Source: Mycolicibacterium canariasense
GTDB lineage: Bacteria > Actinomycetota > Actinomycetes > Mycobacteriales > Mycobacteriaceae
NCBI RefSeq assembly: GCF_002101555.1
Contig: NZ_LQOL01000033.1
Location: 1 to 64,000 of the forward strand
Reading direction: 5' to 3'
DNA: 64,000 nucleotides
Below the pieces are notes generated by a model. That model had not been told where the DNA came from. It did no database searches and was given only the letters and a program-made list of their open reading frames with translations. Positions 60,291-64,000 of the stretch are shown here, in pieces (the first letter of the stretch is position 1; every line of letters starts with the position of its first letter). The position numbers were made by a program, and so were the translations under genes.

Positions 60291-60616
60291 CACGACGCCA
60301 CGATTCGTTCGACCTGCATCCCGGCCCCCAGGCACGCCGTGTCCTGCCCGCCGTGCGGAGACACCACCCAGCCGGCGCCGACATCGAACGCCGACACCTC
60401 CTCCCCGCAACAGGGGCACACAGCAGTGCCCTGCGGGTAGTGCGACAGATGCCAGTGAGCGGCGTCCGGGCACAGGTACGGGTGCAGCTGCTCGTACCGG
60501 TCCCCACGCGCCTGGACGGCGCCCCGGATGGTCTCGGCGCCGGCCAACGCCGCGTCGCTGGATTCGAACCGCCGCTTGGTGACGAACCGGCACGGGGCGG
60601 TCATCGGTGCGCTCAC
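60290..60616 (-). CDS. zinc-motif hypothetical protein
   Basis: 108 residues, GTG overlapping the upstream stop. YLCPDAAHWHLSHYP and VCPCCGEEVS suggest two metal sites. Unknown. Confidence 0.5.
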   Translation of the reverse strand: MSAPMTAPCRFVTKRRFESSDAALAGAETIRGAVQARGDRYEQLHPYLCPDAAHWHLSHYPQGTAVCPCCGEEVSAFDVGAGWVVSPHGGQDTACLGAGMQVERIVAS

Positions 60617-60885
60617 CGGTCCAGTCCCGCGATCACGGCGTCGAGCCAGTCTTCGGCGGGGTCGCGGGTGCGGTCCCATTCCCAGCTGTCGAGCGTGCCG
60701 GCCATCGGCAGACCGCCGCGTGGCGGCAGCCGATTACCGCTGATCCTCAGCACCACCACGGCGCCGGAAGCATCACGCCGGGCGCTCACCGTGTGTGGGC
60801 GAAAGCGGATCTCAGGGGCATGCCTCGGTGACATGTCGGCCACCTGCCCGGGTTGTAGTGGACAGGCCTCCCAGTCGCTGAGCAT
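60613..60885 (-). CDS. hypothetical protein
   Basis: 90 residues. VVVLRISGNRLPPRGG and a DRTRDPAEDWLDAVI helix. Unknown. A longer alternative frame upstream (61334) has poorer coding character. Confidence 0.45.
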   Translation of the reverse strand: MLSDWEACPLQPGQVADMSPRHAPEIRFRPHTVSARRDASGAVVVLRISGNRLPPRGGLPMAGTLDSWEWDRTRDPAEDWLDAVIAGLDR

Positions 60886-61021
60886 TCGCGCACCCCGTCT
60901 GTCGTTCCGCGGGCCATGTGCCCGAACAGGCGCATTTCAGCCGCCGTTGCGCTGTTCGACCAACCCGCACGCACCGACACGCCGACCGTGCCCGCCGCGG
61001 TAATGCCGCGGCTCACAGGTC

Positions 61022-61861
61022 TCAACGGCGCAGCGGCGCCCGGCACGTCGTGAACAACAGCGGACTGGGCCTCCAGAGCCACCGGTCCGGCACATCGCGC
61101 TGCGAGGCGGCGACCGTGGCGCACACCGCCGCCATGTCGTCGGCCAGGTACCAGTCCGACGACCACGCAGCATTCGCCTCGACGATCTTCCACCCGGGCG
61201 GCCCCGTCGCCGGCGCAGCGCACCAGCCGATGTCGAGCACCACCGCGGGCGGGACATCGAGTCCGGCGTCGAGCACCGACTGCAGCCAGCCGCGACCTTC
61301 GCGATCGCAAGTGCGCATCTGCCGCTGCGGCCACACCTGCCGGTCGACGTCAACGAAGTACGGACTGGACGCGACCACCTGCCCGTCACGGACCCAGCAC
61401 CGCAGCTCGTAGGCGAACTGCACCGGCGTGGACAGCTGGACGGGCTCGTCGACGGGCAGTCGCGCACACGCATCGGCCAGCTCCCGCGGGGTGCGCACTG
61501 CTGCCGCGAAACAGTCGTGCTTGGACTCCGGCAACTTCGCGAACACCGACGACCCGACACCTGTTGCCGTCTCGGCGACGGCACCTGCTGTGCGCGTGAC
61601 TATTTCGCGCCCGGTCACCGCGACAGGCAACGTGTCGAGCCAGCGCGGCCCCGCCGAGGACAACCGCAGCTGCGGGTAGCGCGTCGTCGCCGCTGCGGCC
61701 CAGGCCCCCGGGCACCAGAACAATGCGCAGGGATCGTCGGCACCATCGAGGTCCATGCCGAAATGCTGACGGGCTGCGGTGTGCTCGCACAGCTGCTGCA
61801 CGCGCCAGTTGGCGTGCGTCACCACTGTCAGCTCTGCGATGACCGGCGCGGGGATGGGCAC
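61022..61861 (-). CDS. ATP-grasp-like protein (DUF4343 type)
   Basis: 279 residues from GTG after GAGGAG. SKHDCFAAAVRTPRELA, YELRCWVRDGQVVASSPYFV and IVEANAAWSSDWYLADD are the ATP-grasp/DUF4343 signatures, which ligate or modify small molecules or peptides; substrate unknown. Confidence 0.65.
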   Translation of the reverse strand: MPIPAPVIAELTVVTHANWRVQQLCEHTAARQHFGMDLDGADDPCALFWCPGAWAAAATTRYPQLRLSSAGPRWLDTLPVAVTGREIVTRTAGAVAETATGVGSSVFAKLPESKHDCFAAAVRTPRELADACARLPVDEPVQLSTPVQFAYELRCWVRDGQVVASSPYFVDVDRQVWPQRQMRTCDREGRGWLQSVLDAGLDVPPAVVLDIGWCAAPATGPPGWKIVEANAAWSSDWYLADDMAAVCATVAASQRDVPDRWLWRPSPLLFTTCRAPLRR

Positions 61862-62231
61862 GGGATCGGGCTCCTCTGTTCGGCGCGGACGGTAGCGCCG
61901 TGGGCAGCAGTGCCCGCAACCGGGCGCGGAGATGGGCGAGGACACACTCGCTCGCACAAAAGGTCAGAGGTGCATCCGGTGATGTATTGGTTCAGATTTC
62001 AGGAGAGTCCGGTATTCGATCTTCGCGGTCGACACGGCTCTCTGCTTTCGAGCGGCCGGCCGGCGCCCGCCGGCGTTTTGAATCGGCGGGACGTGACAGC
62101 AGCAGCAGCGCTGCCGTCAGAGTCAGGTGAACTTTCCGGAAAGTTGCCCCTCACGCGCCGCGCACCCGCGGACACCGGACCGGCTGACACCGTGTCGGCG
62201 CACAGCCGCCCACAGCGAAAGGACCCATCCC
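61862..62231. other. 370-bp intergenic region
   Basis: No gene found on either strand; holds one GGGACGTGACA copy (62088-62098) and GC-rich inverted repeats near 62050-62075. Probably the promoter region of the plus-strand run. Confidence 0.5.
62088..62098. promoter_or_regulatory. GGGACGTGACA motif
   Basis: 134 bp upstream of the ATG at 62232, same orientation as the gene. Confidence 0.45.
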
Positions 62232-62462
62232 ATGCAGATCACCGTGGACTTCACCGATCTCTATGACGGCAGCGAGTACAAGCGCACCGAAACCTTCGAC
62301 GTGGAACCACCATCCGGGGATCTCGACGACTGGGCCTACGACAACATCTTTCCCCGCACCGGTGACGGCCGCGCCCACGAACGAGCCGCATACTTCGCCA
62401 CGATCACCGTCTTCGCCGATCGCCCCGACCTGGTGGGCCGCGAATTCGAATGGGGCCTGTGA
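62232..62462 (+). CDS. small hypothetical protein
   Basis: 76 residues, ATG after CGAAAGGAC. Acidic beta-rich protein. TGATG overlap with the next gene. Confidence 0.55.
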   Translation: MQITVDFTDLYDGSEYKRTETFDVEPPSGDLDDWAYDNIFPRTGDGRAHERAAYFATITVFADRPDLVGREFEWGL

Positions 62463-62680
62463 TGCGAAAGACCACAGTGTTCGATCTGTGCGAGACACAC
62501 AGCAGCCTCGGAGGAGGACGACGCACCGCCGAGATTGTCTGTGAGGGAGGACCCGCCTACGCCGGTCCGTGCTCCCCGCAGCTGTGCCGCGTCCTGCCCG
62601 GGACCGACTTCTACGGCGACCACTGCACCGACGAGGAATTCACCGATCTGGTCGCGAAATGGGAAGTGAACGCGAAGTGA
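62462..62680 (+). CDS. small cysteine-containing protein
   Basis: 72 residues. Four or five Cys/His (DLCETHSS, IVCEGG, CSPQLC, DHC) could form metal sites. Coupled. Confidence 0.5.
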   Translation: MRKTTVFDLCETHSSLGGGRRTAEIVCEGGPAYAGPCSPQLCRVLPGTDFYGDHCTDEEFTDLVAKWEVNAK

Positions 62681-62874
62681 TCGCCGACACCGACACCTAC
62701 CCCGGATACGTCTTCGTCCGCGACGCCCAGGCAGAGTTGAACGTCACCCTCGACGCGCGGCTGACACCGGACCAGGCGCGGGTCATCGCCGGCAACCTGG
62801 AACGCGAGGGCAAGCACACCGTCGCTGCTGAGGGACTGCGCCGCGCCGCTGACGAAGCGGAGCGCAAAGCCTGA
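62677..62874 (+). CDS. small helical protein
   Basis: 65 residues from GTG overlapping the previous stop; helix EGLRRAADEAERKA at the end. Confidence 0.5.
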   Translation: MIADTDTYPGYVFVRDAQAELNVTLDARLTPDQARVIAGNLEREGKHTVAAEGLRRAADEAERKA

Positions 62875-63101
62875 TGCCACTCCCCCGCTATCCCAACGAT
62901 CTTCACCCCGATTACCCGGTGGCCACCGTCTACACCGCCGACGGTCAGCCCTACGACTACGTCGACCACAACGAGCCGGCACGGTCCTACGCCGCGTGCG
63001 GGTACCACGTGAAAGTCCACTCCGGCCATGGCAACTACAGCCGAGAGGAGCTGCAGGAGGCCGTCGACCACGAACTGGCCGGATCCCGCCTGCGCCGCTG
63101 A
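62874..63101 (+). CDS. small hypothetical protein
   Basis: 75 residues, coupled; Tyr-rich (YDYVDHNEPARSYAACGYHV). Last of four tiny genes. Confidence 0.5.
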   Translation: MPLPRYPNDLHPDYPVATVYTADGQPYDYVDHNEPARSYAACGYHVKVHSGHGNYSREELQEAVDHELAGSRLRR

Positions 63102-63389
63102 ATACCGGCGAGATCCCGGGACCGAGAGACCGCCGGTGCACCAGCCGTGTTAATCGGGGCGATGCGCCGGCCCCAGCCCCAGCAGCAGCAGCAGCTAGTC
63201 CCCCGTGGCCGAAGTGGCGCAACCCATCGACGCGACGGGGGCGGCGGTGAAGGTGCCGGCGCCGCGCATTGCAGCAGCCGTGCGATGAGGATCCGGAGCC
63301 CGCGCGGGGAACGCGCTCAACTCGCGACTTAGCTGCCGGGCGAACAGGTTGCGGGCGCTACAGGCACCGGCGCTTTGCGCAGCGAGTTG

Positions 63390-63644
63390 TCAGTTAGCCA
63401 GGTAGCGGTCCAAAGCATCCTGCAGAGCTTGCTCCAGGCTCACACCTTCACGCTCTGCGCGAAGTCGTAGCCGCGCCGCTACTTCTCCTGGAACCCAGAC
63501 TGGGCAGCCGGATGGCACGCCCACTTCTCCCGCGGCGGGTCCCCACTCCAGTTCCCCGACTGTGTATTCGTGGTTCTCTACTGCGCGGCTGAATTGTGCG
63601 TAGTACGCGTCGTCGCGCACCGGATGATCAGAACTCGTTGTCAC
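63390..63644 (-). CDS. putative antitoxin (ribbon-helix-helix type)
   Basis: 84 residues from GTG after AAGGG. A long N-terminal linker precedes CPVWVPGEVAARLRLRAERE then GVSLEQALQDALDRYL, the short ribbon and helix of an RHH DNA-binding dimer. Toxin-first order with the next upstream gene (63658-63990) is typical of such pairs. Confidence 0.55.
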   Translation of the reverse strand: MTTSSDHPVRDDAYYAQFSRAVENHEYTVGELEWGPAAGEVGVPSGCPVWVPGEVAARLRLRAEREGVSLEQALQDALDRYLAN

Positions 63645-63657
63645 CGCTGAATCCCTT

Positions 63658-63990
63658 CTACCCGAGTGGCCAGTCGATGGGCTCGGTCTGCGGGCCAACG
63701 TACGGACGCTGCCCCGAGAGCATTCCCCGCAAGTCTAGCGATCCGCGGCTGATCCGAAACAGGTCTTCGGCCACAGCCTTGGTCAACAACATCGCATGAA
63801 AAACTTCCACCCGCTCGGTCTCTTCGGTCGCAACCTCAATCCATGGTTCGCCCCCGATCCGTCCCACATACATGTATGCGTTCGCAGTGGGGTCGAAGGC
63901 GGCATTGATCGGGTACCGGGTGATGAAGTGCTCGATGACCGACCTGATCTCGGCGTCCGTGACACTGTGCTGCCGCGCTGTCGGCTTCAC
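63658..63990 (-). CDS. putative toxin of a small type II pair
   Basis: 110 residues from GTG 63990. SVTDAEIRSVIEHFITRY then AYMYVGRIGGEPWIEVA and VEVFHAMLL resemble BrnT-like toxins paired with RHH antitoxins. The window ends just upstream, so its promoter is not visible. Assignment by layout, not search. Confidence 0.5.
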   Translation of the reverse strand: MKPTARQHSVTDAEIRSVIEHFITRYPINAAFDPTANAYMYVGRIGGEPWIEVATEETERVEVFHAMLLTKAVAEDLFRISRGSLDLRGMLSGQRPYVGPQTEPIDWPLG

Positions 63991-64000
63991 TACGACCTGC

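Noticed and set aside
60786..61334. A 182-residue minus-strand frame upstream of 60613-60885
   Set aside because: Arginine-rich shadow composition and overlap with two better genes; a GTG near 61011 could start a shorter product but nothing supports it.
63177..63195. CAG repeat run near 63180 (and others near 30860 and 62097)
   Set aside because: Short trinucleotide runs are common in GC-rich DNA; no conserved context linking them.

Overview
The window is high-G+C actinobacterial DNA, most like a large plasmid or phage-plasmid of a Mycobacteriales host (Mycobacterium, Gordonia or Rhodococcus relatives). The evidence is GTG/ATG starts with GGAG-type ribosome sites, lipoproteins with LxAC/LxGC lipoboxes, long runs of tiny genes joined by ATGA, GTGA or TGATG overlaps, and no chromosomal housekeeping genes. 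Many genes are types usually seen in large lytic or T4-like phages: rIIA/rIIB-like pair, two-subunit type IIA topoisomerase, RNase H, polynucleotide-kinase-type 3'-phosphatase domain, nicotinamide phosphoribosyltransferase, PRPP synthetase. No virion, replication-initiator or integrase gene is visible, so plasmid and phage-plasmid cannot be separated here. No tRNA, rRNA or CRISPR array was recognised.

Layout. 0.2-5.6 kb: two paralogous membrane beta-propeller proteins and secreted or lipoproteins. 5.6-8.9 kb: small operons, two Xre-like regulators and a STAS-like protein, followed by a strictly phased 12-bp direct-repeat array (8930-9121). 9.3-12 kb: small genes and a zinc-motif protein. 12.0-15.2 kb: a minus-strand NAD salvage cassette (PRPP synthetase, Nampt, Nudix), then a HEPN-like gene. 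16.4-24.4 kb: a D12-type DNA adenine methylase gene split by a 7.2-kb IS21-family transposon carrying a mercury-resistance operon; the 6-bp target duplication is still visible and removing the element restores the reading frame. 25-26 kb: DUF2637 (SpdB-like) plasmid protein in DNA rich in GGTGCA. 26.8-30.6 kb: lipoproteins and a WGR-PARP. 30.7-37.4 kb: a plus-strand block with both topoisomerase subunits. 37.5-46 kb: mostly small plus-strand genes, including SLOG, DUF6283 and DUF4190. 46-61.9 kb: mostly minus-strand genes, including a second putative ADP-ribosyltransferase, RNase H, the 3'-phosphatase, rIIB, rIIA and an ATP-grasp-like protein. 62.2-64 kb: four small genes and a toxin-antitoxin-like pair.

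Two shared regulatory signals run through the window. A 17-bp palindrome, consensus TTCTCTATTTTAGAGAA, overlaps the -10 region 12-30 bp before the start codon at eight places, including the PARP, rIIA, an Xre regulator and several operons; it looks like the operator of an element-wide repressor. A second motif, GGGACGTGACA, recurs upstream of at least eight genes. The working picture is an element that rebuilds NAD, uses it in two ADP-ribosylation enzymes, carries its own topoisomerase, and controls much of this through one repressor regulon; the functional links are inference from gene content and shared sites.
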